The translations under genes and the position numbers were made by a program. 54,840 nucleotides of DNA, from positions 1 to 54,840 of the forward strand of contig JAUIKM010000040.1 in NCBI GenBank assembly GCA_030430495.1, written 5' to 3'. The stretch's first letter is position 1, and every line of letters starts with the position of its first letter. Shown piece by piece: positions 8,994 to 18,202 of the stretch. The stretch is from a bacterium (lineage in GTDB: Bacteria; Bacteroidota; Ignavibacteria; Kapaibacteriales; UBA7675). Under the pieces are notes generated by a model, which was not told the DNA's origin, searched no databases, and was given only the letters and a program-made list of their open reading frames with translations.

Positions 8994-11900
8994 TTAACCT
9001 GTCGACGCGGACGCCGAAACCGATACCGAAGCGCTGCCCTCGGCGCTGACGTATTTGATTGCTTCGAGCAGCTTGCGAATTTCCGTGATAATTCCTTCCG
9101 CCGCGATTTTAAACGCGCGGACAACTTCTTCGGGCAGTTCGTTGAGAGCGTCGACCAGACCTTCCAGGTCGAGCGCCTGCAGCCGATCCGCAACGGCGTC
9201 GAGACCGGTGTCCAGCGTCGACAGAATCTGCGCGGGAGACATGGTTTCGATATTGGCTATCAGCGTGTCAAGGAAGGTAAGATCGGGCAGCAGATTTTCG
9301 ACCGTCAGACTTCTCAGTTTGTCGGATACCGCCTCGATGATGTCGTAGATTTCCTGCGCGAATACGCCGGGATCATAGGCCGTGATGGTCGACCGGATCG
9401 CACCGTGGATTTCGCCCAGCTCCGCCGCCAGACGCCGCGGATCCAGCAGTGCAATTTCTTCCTTCAGCACATCGCCTACGCTCAGGAATTTCTCCGCCAG
9501 CGCCATTGGATTGTAAATCTGCAGCAAATTGCGAATGCGATTGAGCGCGATTTCCGCCGAGTCGTCAAAAACTTCCAGCAATTCCGGCAGCTTGACGAGC
9601 ACGGCCGCCACCAGTTCGTCCATCTCCGTCGCAATCGGTTCGAGATCCAGCGCGTCCAGCAGCGATTCCAGACTGTCGCCGATCTGACCAAGTGCACACT
9701 CTTCCAGCGCCGACGCCGTGCGTTCCAACAGCGCGCCCATCGAGCCGCCGCTGCCGCGAACCACCGCGCGGAGCCGCTCGCGTGTGTCGTCCGTCGCCGT
9801 GGCAATCGAACGCCGGAATTCGCCCGGCCCGGCCTTGGCCACCGCCAGCATCATGCCGTTCAACTCCACATCGGCAATGTCGCTTTGAAAGTTGACGCGT
9901 ATCGCCAACTGGGCCTTGAACTGCGCCGCGCGCAGCGGCAGCACCATAGCGTCGAGCTGCGCGATCAACCGTTCCTCGGCGGCCCACAATTCGGCCTGCA
10001 CGCGGCGCAGATCGCGCGCCAGCGCGCCGCAGTATTTGTCAATTTCTCGGACGGCGTCGCCCGCGGCGCTTTCGTCCAGCGCCTGCAAACCCTCGCGCAG
10101 TTTGTTCGGCACCCAGCCGAGCATGCGCACCACGTCGCCGGCATTGAATTCACCCAGATCGGGCGCCTGTTGTGTTATCTCTTCCGGCGGATTCTCCGGG
10201 TCTTCAATCGCTTCGACCGAACCCTCCGGCATAACCGAACGGAGAGGCGTGGTCATGGCGTCGGACACCGATCTCCCCGCGGACGACACCACATCGGTCA
10301 TCGAGCTGATCGCTGAATCCGTATCGGGCAGCTCGATGCCGCCGAGCAGCGAATCGTAGGCGTCAAACACCGGCGACAGCAGGCGGTTCGGGTGCGCCGC
10401 GTCGAACAGCTCCAGCAACTTGTCGTAGGGGCCGCGGATGTCGGCCACGACGGGGCGCGGGTCCAGGCCCGCCACAAAATCGGCCGCATCGGTGACGTAT
10501 TTGTCCAGATCGCCGAGCAGCGCGGCGGGATCCAGCTTGCGAATCTCGTCCGTCACCTTCCTGATTTCGGCGTCGATCGAGGCGATCAGCTCCGGCGTGA
10601 TCAGGTTCTCGATCAATTTGGCTGCTTCCGCAATAACCTCGTTGATCGTGTCGAGGACTTCATCGGGAATTTCGAATTCGGCGGCAGCCTGCTCCACAGG
10701 CTCAAACACTTTCTGTAAACCTTCATCTCCGAGCGAGTCCAGCTCGCTGATCATCTGCTCGACGACCGGACGCAGCGAGTCCGGGAGCGGGGCAACCGAG
10801 AGAAGCTGTTCCGCCGTCCTGCGCAGCTCGGCGAGTTTGGCGACAACCTGTTCCGCCGCTTGTTCAACATCAAGGCTGTTTAACAGTTCGGTCAGTTCGT
10901 TGATTGTCGTCTGAAATTTCTCCAGATGTTCCGCCGCCGTGGTCATCAGCGCCGCCGCCTGGTCCGCCACGCTCTGGATAGCGCTGACGATGTTGTTTAA
11001 CTCCGCACCGATATTGCCCAGGAAACCGTCGAGCAAATCATTGACGCCCTGCAAGGCGTCCTGGATGTCCTGCGCCAGGTCGAAGTTGTCGATGACGTTT
11101 TCAATATCATTCAGAAATGCGCGCGCCTGATCGGCGTACTGCCCCAGGTTTGCGTCCTGAATGGTTTTTGCGATGCCCAAAATGAGCGCGGTGAGTTTGG
11201 CGCGATATTCGCGCAACGGAATCTGGTTCAGCAGGCTGCGCAGCCAGTTCTTGAAGTTTTCAACCTGCTGATCAATTGGTTTTTCAATATTGTCCCGCAG
11301 AAAAGTTTCCAGCCAGTTAAACAACTCGTTGAGAGCGTCCAACAAGTTGCCCGGTTCCGCACTTTCGATCATGACGCGGCCCTGCGCCAGGCTGTGCTGC
11401 ATCTGCTGCAGGAATCCCAGGACGCCGCGTTCGCCGGATTTAATCAGGTCCGCGCCCTGTTTAATCACGCCCAGGTAGCGGCCGATGTCGATGTCGTCGA
11501 TCGACCTGTTAAATGCACCCATTGCGCGTTCCACTTCCACCAGCGTGTTGTGGCGAATGCGTTCCAGGTCCGCCATGGCCGCATCCAGCCGCGCCCGGTT
11601 TTTCGTCGCCGCGGCCGCGGCCACCGCGTCAAAAGCCGCTAAAAGAGCGTTGATTGCGCTCGCGTCGAGTTGAACGGCCCCGACACCGTTGATGATTCCG
11701 TCGACGCCTTCGCGCGCGTGTTTAAGTGCGTTGAAATCATATGGAAGCAGATTTTCCAGGGCCAGGCGGGCCAGCGCCGCCGGATTGGCGGGCGCACCGT
11801 TTTCCAGCGACTCCATCACGCTCTTAAGCTGACCGACATCACCCAACTGCACCTCTGCGTAGCGCGTCGCCGTTCCGACCGCCTGCGACATGAGGTCGCC

Positions 11901-12266
11901 GAGCTTGCCGCCCGGGAACCGGATGTCGGCCGCATTGTTGCCGCCCAGGTTTTGCGCCAGTTCCACAATGATCCGCGCGCCCTGCTCAATCGCCTCGCGA
12001 TACTCGTCCAGCGGAAAATCGTCCGGCTTGATTTCGTCGAACACCGACAAAAATGCCTGCATCAACGGTTCAAACAGCGCCTCCGGATTCTCGACGCCTT
12101 TGACAATTGCGTCGATCGCCGTGCCGAGCGATCCCATCACCTGCGTCAAAGCGCCGCTGTCCACCACCGCCAGAAGGTCTGCGTCGTTAACGCTCACGGA
12201 AATATTGGCGCGTGCGTTTAACACGGCGTCGATGTTTAATCCCTTAAGATCGTCGAGCAAACTCAT
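8994..12266 (-). CDS. 1090-residue all-helical protein, candidate tape measure or cargo
   Basis: I do not recognise a family. The protein is almost entirely predicted helix, with amphipathic segments rich in Leu, Ile, Ala, Glu and Asp, few aromatics and several Gly/Pro hinges (around residue 650). It ends in an odd Ser/Ala/Val tail (SVSVSASASTG). Its start overlaps the stop of the preceding gene by four bases (ATGA), so it is translated with the tail genes. Tape-measure proteins of contractile tails are long helical proteins, and no other gene in the block fits that role. However, tape measures usually lie between the tube/chaperone genes and the hub, whereas this one is second to last. A cargo or scaffold role is an alternative. 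Confidence 0.65.
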   Translation of the reverse strand: MSLLDDLKGLNIDAVLNARANISVSVNDADLLAVVDSGALTQVMGSLGTAIDAIVKGVENPEALFEPLMQAFLSVFDEIKPDDFPLDEYREAIEQGARIIVELAQNLGGNNAADIRFPGGKLGDLMSQAVGTATRYAEVQLGDVGQLKSVMESLENGAPANPAALARLALENLLPYDFNALKHAREGVDGIINGVGAVQLDASAINALLAAFDAVAAAAATKNRARLDAAMADLERIRHNTLVEVERAMGAFNRSIDDIDIGRYLGVIKQGADLIKSGERGVLGFLQQMQHSLAQGRVMIESAEPGNLLDALNELFNWLETFLRDNIEKPIDQQVENFKNWLRSLLNQIPLREYRAKLTALILGIAKTIQDANLGQYADQARAFLNDIENVIDNFDLAQDIQDALQGVNDLLDGFLGNIGAELNNIVSAIQSVADQAAALMTTAAEHLEKFQTTINELTELLNSLDVEQAAEQVVAKLAELRRTAEQLLSVAPLPDSLRPVVEQMISELDSLGDEGLQKVFEPVEQAAAEFEIPDEVLDTINEVIAEAAKLIENLITPELIASIDAEIRKVTDEIRKLDPAALLGDLDKYVTDAADFVAGLDPRPVVADIRGPYDKLLELFDAAHPNRLLSPVFDAYDSLLGGIELPDTDSAISSMTDVVSSAGRSVSDAMTTPLRSVMPEGSVEAIEDPENPPEEITQQAPDLGEFNAGDVVRMLGWVPNKLREGLQALDESAAGDAVREIDKYCGALARDLRRVQAELWAAEERLIAQLDAMVLPLRAAQFKAQLAIRVNFQSDIADVELNGMMLAVAKAGPGEFRRSIATATDDTRERLRAVVRGSGGSMGALLERTASALEECALGQIGDSLESLLDALDLEPIATEMDELVAAVLVKLPELLEVFDDSAEIALNRIRNLLQIYNPMALAEKFLSVGDVLKEEIALLDPRRLAAELGEIHGAIRSTITAYDPGVFAQEIYDIIEAVSDKLRSLTVENLLPDLTFLDTLIANIETMSPAQILSTLDTGLDAVADRLQALDLEGLVDALNELPEEVVRAFKIAAEGIITEIRKLLEAIKYVSAEGSASVSVSASASTG

Positions 12267-13903
12267 CGGCGGTACCTCAGCGTCAGATCGGTGAAATCCA
12301 CTGTCAGGAACAGATCACTGTACAGTTGCGGCATGGAAGTGCGGAAAACCTGGCTGTTGAAGTGCTGTGCGCGCCAGGTCTGTTGTGTCTCGCTCACGGC
12401 AATGCCGAACTGGTCCAGCGTCAGGCCGCGGTTGCGCAGGTAGAGCAGCGCGCCGCCGGGGTCGGGATCGCGAATGACAATGCGCAGCAGCGGGCGGGCG
12501 CGTTCGGCCCACAGAAACCGTCCGCTCAGCGCGCGCGCGCAGACGACCGCCGCGCCGCTCCAGTTTTCGAGCGCGGGCGCGTCCACCCAGTGCACGGCAA
12601 AGTTCCGATCGGCTTCCAGCGTCAAACGCGCCGGCAGACCGAGCGCGTCGCCGGCTTGACCGCCCTGATACTTGAACAGCTGTATATCCAGTTCGCAGGC
12701 TTCCGCTGCGCGGCCGATCAGTCCAAACTGCGCCACATCGCGACCATCCAGCGCGCCCTCTTCCAGCACGCGCATCACGGCTTTATCGGCCACGACGCGG
12801 CCCCGCACCTGCTCGTTTGGTTCGAGTGGGAAATCCGACTGCACCGCCAGAACGCGCAGTCCCAGGTACTTCACCGCCAGGTCGCCGATGACGGAATCGG
12901 GGGCCGCGCCGTCCAGCGTTTCGCCCAGGTCCAGACTCGTTTCCTCTCCGCGCAGTTCAAATCGCTGCATGCCTGTATGTTCGCGTACCAACGCTCCCTT
13001 CGGCTGCCCGAAGCTGAACGTGGCGGCGCTGCCGCTCTTCCCTTTTAATGTAAAATTGGCCTTCAGTGCGCGTCCTTCCGCCAGCGCATTCGGCAGGTCC
13101 GCGTTTAAGTCCAGCTTGAGCGCATTGCGCAGGTCCACGTAGTTAAGCGGCGTACCCGCGGGCAACTCGCCCGGAAAAGCCCATTGTGGCTGTCCCGAAG
13201 GCGATGTTAATTCCAGGTCGGCCGAAAGTGCTTCGGCCATGCCGGTCACGCCTTCAAGCCGGATACTCGTCTCCGTGTAGCTGTCGGACGGGAAGCCGGA
13301 GCTGACGAGACTTAAACGCAATTTTTTCGATTTGACGGCCGGGAAGCGCAACAGGCGATTGTTAAACGAGGCCCCGCCGTACATCGACGGCATCACCTTG
13401 TTGGCCGGCACCGTCGGCACCGTGTAGGTCGGCAGCCATTCGTTGTTGCCGTCCAGAATTGACACGAGCAGAAAGCGACTGCCAAGATCGCCGGCGGACT
13501 GCAGGTCGTCGTCGCTGCCGTCGATGTGCAGGCCCGTCAGGGTCAAACTGCGGAAACGCACGGCCTCGGCATTGCTGATGATTACGTGTGCGCCCGAGCC
13601 CTGAAACTGTAGGTTGTCCAGCGCTTTTTCGGTCGTCGCCGGACCGATGCGCGCCAGATTGGGCGCGGGATTGCCCGCCGCCGCATTCGTGGCGTCTATC
13701 TCCACTTTTGTCGCGCCTTTGGCGGTTGCCCACTCCACGCCGAAGCTGTGCGGTTCCGTCCCGAACACCACCGTTTGCAGTACGGGAGGCAGCGTTCTGC
13801 GATTGTCCTGGTGATTCTGCAGCTCCTCCATTGTCGGAAACCAGGAGTTGATCTGAGTGATTGCAGCTTCGATCGAGGAATTGAGCACGTTCGGCAGATT
13901 CAT
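12263..13903 (-). CDS. Tail-operon protein of unknown function, beta-rich (546 residues)
   Basis: I do not recognise this protein. It has a short helical N-terminus (residues 1-40, containing SWFPTMEELQNH), then a long beta-rich body with no signal peptide, membrane segment or Cys-rich motif. The C-terminus (LYSDLFLTVDFTDLTLRYRR) is strand-rich. It overlaps both neighbours by two to four bases, so it belongs to the tail-like operon. Its size and composition would suit a fibre, a collar or a surface protein of the particle. There is no motif that decides between these. Confidence 0.6.
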   Translation of the reverse strand: MNLPNVLNSSIEAAITQINSWFPTMEELQNHQDNRRTLPPVLQTVVFGTEPHSFGVEWATAKGATKVEIDATNAAAGNPAPNLARIGPATTEKALDNLQFQGSGAHVIISNAEAVRFRSLTLTGLHIDGSDDDLQSAGDLGSRFLLVSILDGNNEWLPTYTVPTVPANKVMPSMYGGASFNNRLLRFPAVKSKKLRLSLVSSGFPSDSYTETSIRLEGVTGMAEALSADLELTSPSGQPQWAFPGELPAGTPLNYVDLRNALKLDLNADLPNALAEGRALKANFTLKGKSGSAATFSFGQPKGALVREHTGMQRFELRGEETSLDLGETLDGAAPDSVIGDLAVKYLGLRVLAVQSDFPLEPNEQVRGRVVADKAVMRVLEEGALDGRDVAQFGLIGRAAEACELDIQLFKYQGGQAGDALGLPARLTLEADRNFAVHWVDAPALENWSGAAVVCARALSGRFLWAERARPLLRIVIRDPDPGGALLYLRNRGLTLDQFGIAVSETQQTWRAQHFNSQVFRTSMPQLYSDLFLTVDFTDLTLRYRR

Positions 13904-14823
13904 CAGGGAGCCTCCCCGACGACGAGTCTGAAGTCCGCAAACTGCATGCCCGTCCCGCCGTCCCCGTCGTCAAAGGCTACGCGCAGGTCGATGCGCCCCG
14001 CTTCCGCCGGCGGCGTGATTGAAAATGCCGCCGCGCCGTCGGCTATGTTAATCAACAACACCTGCGCCGTGCTGCCCGGCAATGCGTCGGCCGAGGTGAT
14101 TGAGCCGCCGTCGACGCTCAGCACCAGAGACTGAAAGTCCGGGTCGAGCTCGGAGGCCGCGCGCGGCTGTACAGTCGGTCCCATGCGCAGAATGTGCTCA
14201 ACAGCCGCACCGCCCGCAATCAGCGCGGAAGCCGCTTCCAGCGCCGGCGGTAGTGAGACGCCGCGAATGCGCGCTTCCTGGATGGCCGTGCCGCTCACGC
14301 CCGGCTGACCCACCGGCCAGAACCAGCCTTCCAGATCCAGGCGCAATTCCAGACGCGGCTCCGGATCTTCATCCTCCAACTCGGCGCCAAAAGGTGCGTG
14401 CACACTGTTTAAGTGCAGCTTGTGCACCTGAAAGCCGGGGTCGGGCGTATCCTGATCGTCCAGCGCCGCGCCGTTGCGCATGTCCGCCGCACCGAGTTGA
14501 AACGCCGCAGATTCCAGCAGTTGCACCTGTGCCGCGCGGCCCGCCGCGTCGTCCGACGCCAGCGGAAACACTTCCACGCGCACCGTGCACTGCAACGCCA
14601 GCACGCGACGCGGCGCACTAGCCCCTTTTACCACCTGGGTAAAATCGCCGCCGCCGATTCCCGTCGGCCGCGGCCGCGCTTCGGTCACGCCCACGCGCAG
14701 CGCCGGAACGGTCGGGTTGCCCGGTCCTTCCGGCGCGGGCGCCACGTGCACACGCCCCGTAAACGGCGCCGGCAGACGCTCGCCCAGCACTTCGACAAAT
14801 CGTGTCTGGAATTCGGAAATCAT
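13903..14823 (-). CDS. Tail-operon protein of unknown function, possible neck/terminator-like (306 residues)
   Basis: The first 190 residues (start MISEFQTRFVEVLGERL; strands such as LALQCTVRVEVFPLAS and LELRLDLEGWFWPVG) form an alpha-beta pattern loosely like phage tail terminator or neck proteins, which often start with an amphipathic helix followed by an Ig-like or gp15-type sheet. Residues 200-306 look like an extra beta domain. The resemblance is weak and I could not confirm a family. The gene overlaps the next one (TGATG) and follows the coiled-coil gene. If it is the tail terminator, it lies in an unusual place. Confidence 0.5.
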   Translation of the reverse strand: MISEFQTRFVEVLGERLPAPFTGRVHVAPAPEGPGNPTVPALRVGVTEARPRPTGIGGGDFTQVVKGASAPRRVLALQCTVRVEVFPLASDDAAGRAAQVQLLESAAFQLGAADMRNGAALDDQDTPDPGFQVHKLHLNSVHAPFGAELEDEDPEPRLELRLDLEGWFWPVGQPGVSGTAIQEARIRGVSLPPALEAASALIAGGAAVEHILRMGPTVQPRAASELDPDFQSLVLSVDGGSITSADALPGSTAQVLLINIADGAAAFSITPPAEAGRIDLRVAFDDGDGGTGMQFADFRLVVGEAP

Positions 14824-14917
14824 ATGGCGGAAAATCCTTGTTTATGCCGGACCTAACCGGGACCGCGGCGCGAAGAACTGAACGTTCGCGCCTTAAACAC
14901 TTTTCATTGCACTGCGC

Positions 14918-16567
14918 TCAGGCCAGTCGTTTGGCATCGCTGATAATCCGCTCGGCGTCGGCCAGCGGTCGGCGCAGAATCTTGGCCAGATCGCCGGCGT
15001 CGGCGGCAGCCAGTTGCTCAAAGGTCGTGATACCTTTTTTGTTCAACCTTTCAACCAGCGTCGTGCCGAGTCCACTGATGCGCGTCAGGTCGTCGTTGGC
15101 GCCGAGCCGCCGAATGCCGCCCAGATCCGTGCGTCCTCTTACAGTGCCGCCCGTGCCGGATTCACCGACCTGGCGCTTGACTTCCGCCTGTACAAACTCG
15201 CGCAGCTGCCCCGACACTTCTTTGAGGCTGCTCCGCACCGCTTCGTCCACGGCTTTGTTAACCGTGGCGTTAACCGTGTCCCGCACCGCTCGATTAACCG
15301 CGGCCGTCAACTGGTCTTTCAGGGCGGAATCAACCGCCGTCCGCACGGCCGCGTCCAGCGTGGAGTTGATGCTCGCGGCCACGGCGTCTTCCACCGCGCC
15401 GGGCAGCATGTTTTCCACCTGCTTGCGCACGCTGTCTTCAATACTGGCGGTCAGCGAGCTGTCCGTTAACGCCGTGTCGGTCGGCAGGCCGGCGGCGGTT
15501 GTGCCGTCAACAATTCCGCTCAGGCGGTTTGTACTGCTCAGAATCTCGCGCGGCGGCTGCCACTTGTCGCCGAATTGTTCATCAAAAAATTTGACGGCGT
15601 AGTCGAGCTGCTGTCGGTTAAAGTTTATTAACGGCGCCAGCGATTCTTTGATAACGCGCTCGTTGACGCGGATGCGTTTATCCAGTTCACTCGTGCGTTC
15701 GAGTATTTCAGCTGAAGCCCATTCGCGCAGCGCGCCGTCCAGCTGCTGGATCGACGCCTGTAGTTCTTCGCGCGCCGAGGCCAGCAGACTGCCTTCCAGC
15801 TCGTCGCGAATCCGATCCAGCGAGGACTGCGGCACTTCCACCGATTGATTTTCCAGGGCGACTCTCAGCTCGTCTTCGTCGATGTACTCGTTGGCGAATT
15901 CCGCCAGGCGATTGTCGAGCACCTGCGCGCTTAACAGCGTGCCGTCGGCCAGCTTCAGCGTGTTAAACAACTCTTCGATTTGCCCGACGCGGTCCAGCAG
16001 ACTGGTAAAATCGACAAGCTGGTTGTTGACGGTCAGTTTATCCGCCGCTTCCAGCGTGGTGTTGACACCGACTTTAATCGTGTCGAGCGAGGCGCGCAGA
16101 TCAAACACGTCCTTGCGCGCGTCGGCCAGTCCGTCGATCGTTCGCCGGATGCCGATCACCTCGTTTTCGCGCTGCAGGTCCAGGGTGCGCACTTCGTCCA
16201 GGCGTTTGCGCAGGGCGGCCATATTTTCATCCAGCGCGATCAATCGCTCGCGCAGACGTTCAACGGCGCGTTCAACATTGGTTAACGCCGACTTGCTGGC
16301 GGGATCGCTGATGGGACCGGCTTCGATCAACTGACGCAGCGAAGGCTCCAGCCAGGCCAGTTTAACTTCGTCCTGGTGTTGGTGCGGCAAGACGGAGGTG
16401 TTTGAACCTTCCGCCAGGACGATCTGCGAAAGTTCGATCAGGGTCCCGACCATCTGGTTCCAGTTGTCCGCGGTAATCAGATCGCCGCGTTTAACATCGG
16501 CCAGCGGCAACAGGCGGTTAATCAACGCCGTCAGTCGCGAAAGTTCGCTTGCAGTTGGAAACGCCAT
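14918..16567 (-). CDS. Coiled-coil tail protein with His-rich module and C-terminal helix-hairpin-helix domain
   Basis: This 549-residue protein has three parts. Residues 20-75 carry a module (GDLITADNWN ... PHQHQDE) shared with the neighbouring 321-residue protein. Residues 80-470 are long coiled coil with many heptads (for example LIALDENMAALRKRLDEV) and a stretch of short Ala/Asp/Val repeats (VNRAVRDTVNATVNKAVDEA). Residues 490-549 form a small helical domain (LTRISGLGTTLVERL ... TTFEQLAAAD), which is the helix-hairpin-helix-like fold seen in DUF4332-type and DNA-repair proteins. It is probably a fibre or baseplate-associated rod. The domain fused at its end is unexpected in a tail protein. 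An AGG-type Shine-Dalgarno site precedes the ATG. Confidence 0.65.
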   Translation of the reverse strand: MAFPTASELSRLTALINRLLPLADVKRGDLITADNWNQMVGTLIELSQIVLAEGSNTSVLPHQHQDEVKLAWLEPSLRQLIEAGPISDPASKSALTNVERAVERLRERLIALDENMAALRKRLDEVRTLDLQRENEVIGIRRTIDGLADARKDVFDLRASLDTIKVGVNTTLEAADKLTVNNQLVDFTSLLDRVGQIEELFNTLKLADGTLLSAQVLDNRLAEFANEYIDEDELRVALENQSVEVPQSSLDRIRDELEGSLLASAREELQASIQQLDGALREWASAEILERTSELDKRIRVNERVIKESLAPLINFNRQQLDYAVKFFDEQFGDKWQPPREILSSTNRLSGIVDGTTAAGLPTDTALTDSSLTASIEDSVRKQVENMLPGAVEDAVAASINSTLDAAVRTAVDSALKDQLTAAVNRAVRDTVNATVNKAVDEAVRSSLKEVSGQLREFVQAEVKRQVGESGTGGTVRGRTDLGGIRRLGANDDLTRISGLGTTLVERLNKKGITTFEQLAAADAGDLAKILRRPLADAERIISDAKRLA

Positions 16568-16578
16568 CCTTGGCCTCG

Positions 16579-17544
16579 TCAGAGTTTGTTAACTTTCTGG
16601 GAAAAGATATTGGAGAATTTGCGGCCGCCGGCGGTGGTCGTCGTGCGCTGATATGTGCGCAATTCGGCTTCCGGCTGCACCAGCGTGCCCGCTTGCGAAT
16701 ACTGCTGCGCCGAGGCCTGTAGCTCTTTGACAACCGCTTTCTGCATGTACTGCACGGGGTCGTCCGAACGCTCGGCCAGCTCGGCAATTTTTGTCTGCAT
16801 GATCGTGCCGAACTTGGCCAGTTTGTTGGTAAACACCGCCGTATTTGACTGCGACGCGCCGACAAGGTCGGTGATGCGACCGCGAATATCGGCGTAGTCT
16901 TCGTCCTTGGCGCCGGCTTCGTCCAGCGCGCTCTCGGCCTGCCCCTTCAGGTTCTGCAGTTCGATTTCGCGGCGCAGCTCCAGCAGACTCTGACCATAGG
17001 CTTCGGCAAAACGGCGCAGATTGTCCTGCACTTCGGAAATCTTCACGGCTATCTCGGGATGGTCGTGGCCGTGCGGCGAGACGAGGTTTGTTAACTCCAG
17101 TAGCGCGTTGGCCAGATCGCCGACGGCGCTGGTTAACAGGTTGAAGTCGGCGGCGCGAATCACTTCACCGGGACTCTTACTGCCGATACTGCTTACCTGG
17201 TCGGCCACGGATTTGGCGCTCTCCTGCACCGGCCCCAGGTCGGCGTCGGGAATGTCTTCTATCGGCGTATCGACAAACAACTCTTCCGGCACCGGAATGT
17301 TAACCCTGGTTGGTTGCGGCTGCGGGAAGAGGCGCACGCGTCGCAGGTCCACAGGGCGGAACAGATTCGGGTGGCGCACTTCCACATTGTAAAAGCCCGG
17401 ATCCAGATCGCGCACGACCAGGCGGCCGTCCAGAAACGGTTTGCGCGTCAGGGTTTTTCCGGTGGATTCATTGGTTAAAATCACGGATGCGTCGCGGTTG
17501 GCGCGCGTGTAACCGGAAAGCTGTATTTGAAAAGCGGATTTCAT
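16579..17544 (-). CDS. Coiled-coil tail protein with N-terminal Ig-like domain and HGHDH motif
   Basis: This 321-residue protein begins with an Ig-like beta domain of the carboxypeptidase-regulatory type (residues 1-85; VILTNESTGKTL ... LDPGFYNVEVRHP). A module containing PGEVIRAADFN and SPHGHDHPEI follows near residues 125-165, and then a long coiled coil to about residue 290. The His cluster resembles metal-binding HxH motifs of trimeric phage fibres such as T4 gp12, but that is an analogy. The frame is open 45 codons upstream; I place the start at the ATG with a good Shine-Dalgarno site (AAAGGA) directly before MKSAFQ. It is a paralogue-in-part of the next gene and is likely to form part of the baseplate or fibres. 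Confidence 0.65.
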   Translation of the reverse strand: MKSAFQIQLSGYTRANRDASVILTNESTGKTLTRKPFLDGRLVVRDLDPGFYNVEVRHPNLFRPVDLRRVRLFPQPQPTRVNIPVPEELFVDTPIEDIPDADLGPVQESAKSVADQVSSIGSKSPGEVIRAADFNLLTSAVGDLANALLELTNLVSPHGHDHPEIAVKISEVQDNLRRFAEAYGQSLLELRREIELQNLKGQAESALDEAGAKDEDYADIRGRITDLVGASQSNTAVFTNKLAKFGTIMQTKIAELAERSDDPVQYMQKAVVKELQASAQQYSQAGTLVQPEAELRTYQRTTTTAGGRKFSNIFSQKVNKL

Positions 17545-17699
17545 CGTGAATTCCTTTATGGTTTGCCTTGCTTTAAAACCCTTCTTGTTAATCGCCGGGT
17601 TCGCGGTTCCGGGTTGTTGAACCGGTTCGGCATATCCGCGTCGCCGGTTCGAAACCTGTTTAATGCGCCGCGCATTCAAACGCGATGGTTAAACAGAAA

Positions 17700-18200
17700 T
17701 CAAAACAGTGCGTGAAGATCGCCGTAGGGAAATGTCACCTCCCAGAACAGCGTGAGTTCGTGGTCGTTGCGTTTGTCGATCGGCGCAAAGGTGACGCGGT
17801 TGTAGAGGACGTCGCCATTGCCCGTTGAAGCTATCAGCCCGGCCTCGCGCACCTTGCCGATGGCCGCCTCGTGCGGCATCGTAGCGCGTATGGTCACCAG
17901 CGCCACGCGTTTTTCGGTGTCGAGTTCCACGCTGAAGTTCTCCGCCGGAATGTCCACTTCCGTGCCGCCCTCCAGTGCGTCGTCGGCCTCGCCGGGCGCG
18001 GTCAGTCCCGTGGAATCAAAGGCATCCGATTCGGGTTCGTCGTTCACGCCCACGCCCATTTTCCACGTCGGCGCCTGTCCTCCCGCAAAGAGGTTGGCAA
18101 TCAGTGAGGCGCCGCCGCGCATAACGCTGTTACGCGCAAAACGGCTGCCGACGATGCGTCCGTCGGCGTCGCGCAGATCAATGTGCACGGTTGCTCGCAT
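17700..18200 (-). CDS. Small tail protein, fibre- or baseplate-like (166 residues)
   Basis: The protein starts MRATVHIDLRDADG and is mostly beta strands, with a Gly-rich loop near residue 35 and a conserved-looking end (NDHELTLFWEVTFPYGDLHALF) typical of small phage tail proteins that act between the wedge and the fibre. I cannot name the family. It directly follows the gpI-type gene (Shine-Dalgarno GGAGA inside the end of that gene) and precedes the coiled-coil pair, the place where tail fibre genes sit in Mu-like modules. Confidence 0.6.
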   Translation of the reverse strand: MRATVHIDLRDADGRIVGSRFARNSVMRGGASLIANLFAGGQAPTWKMGVGVNDEPESDAFDSTGLTAPGEADDALEGGTEVDIPAENFSVELDTEKRVALVTIRATMPHEAAIGKVREAGLIASTGNGDVLYNRVTFAPIDKRNDHELTLFWEVTFPYGDLHALF

Positions 18201-18202
18201 TA

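Noticed and set aside
8931-10316. Long open frame (461 codons) opposite the helical gene
   Set aside because: Shadow of the minus-strand gene: Arg/His/Gln-rich translation without domain pattern.
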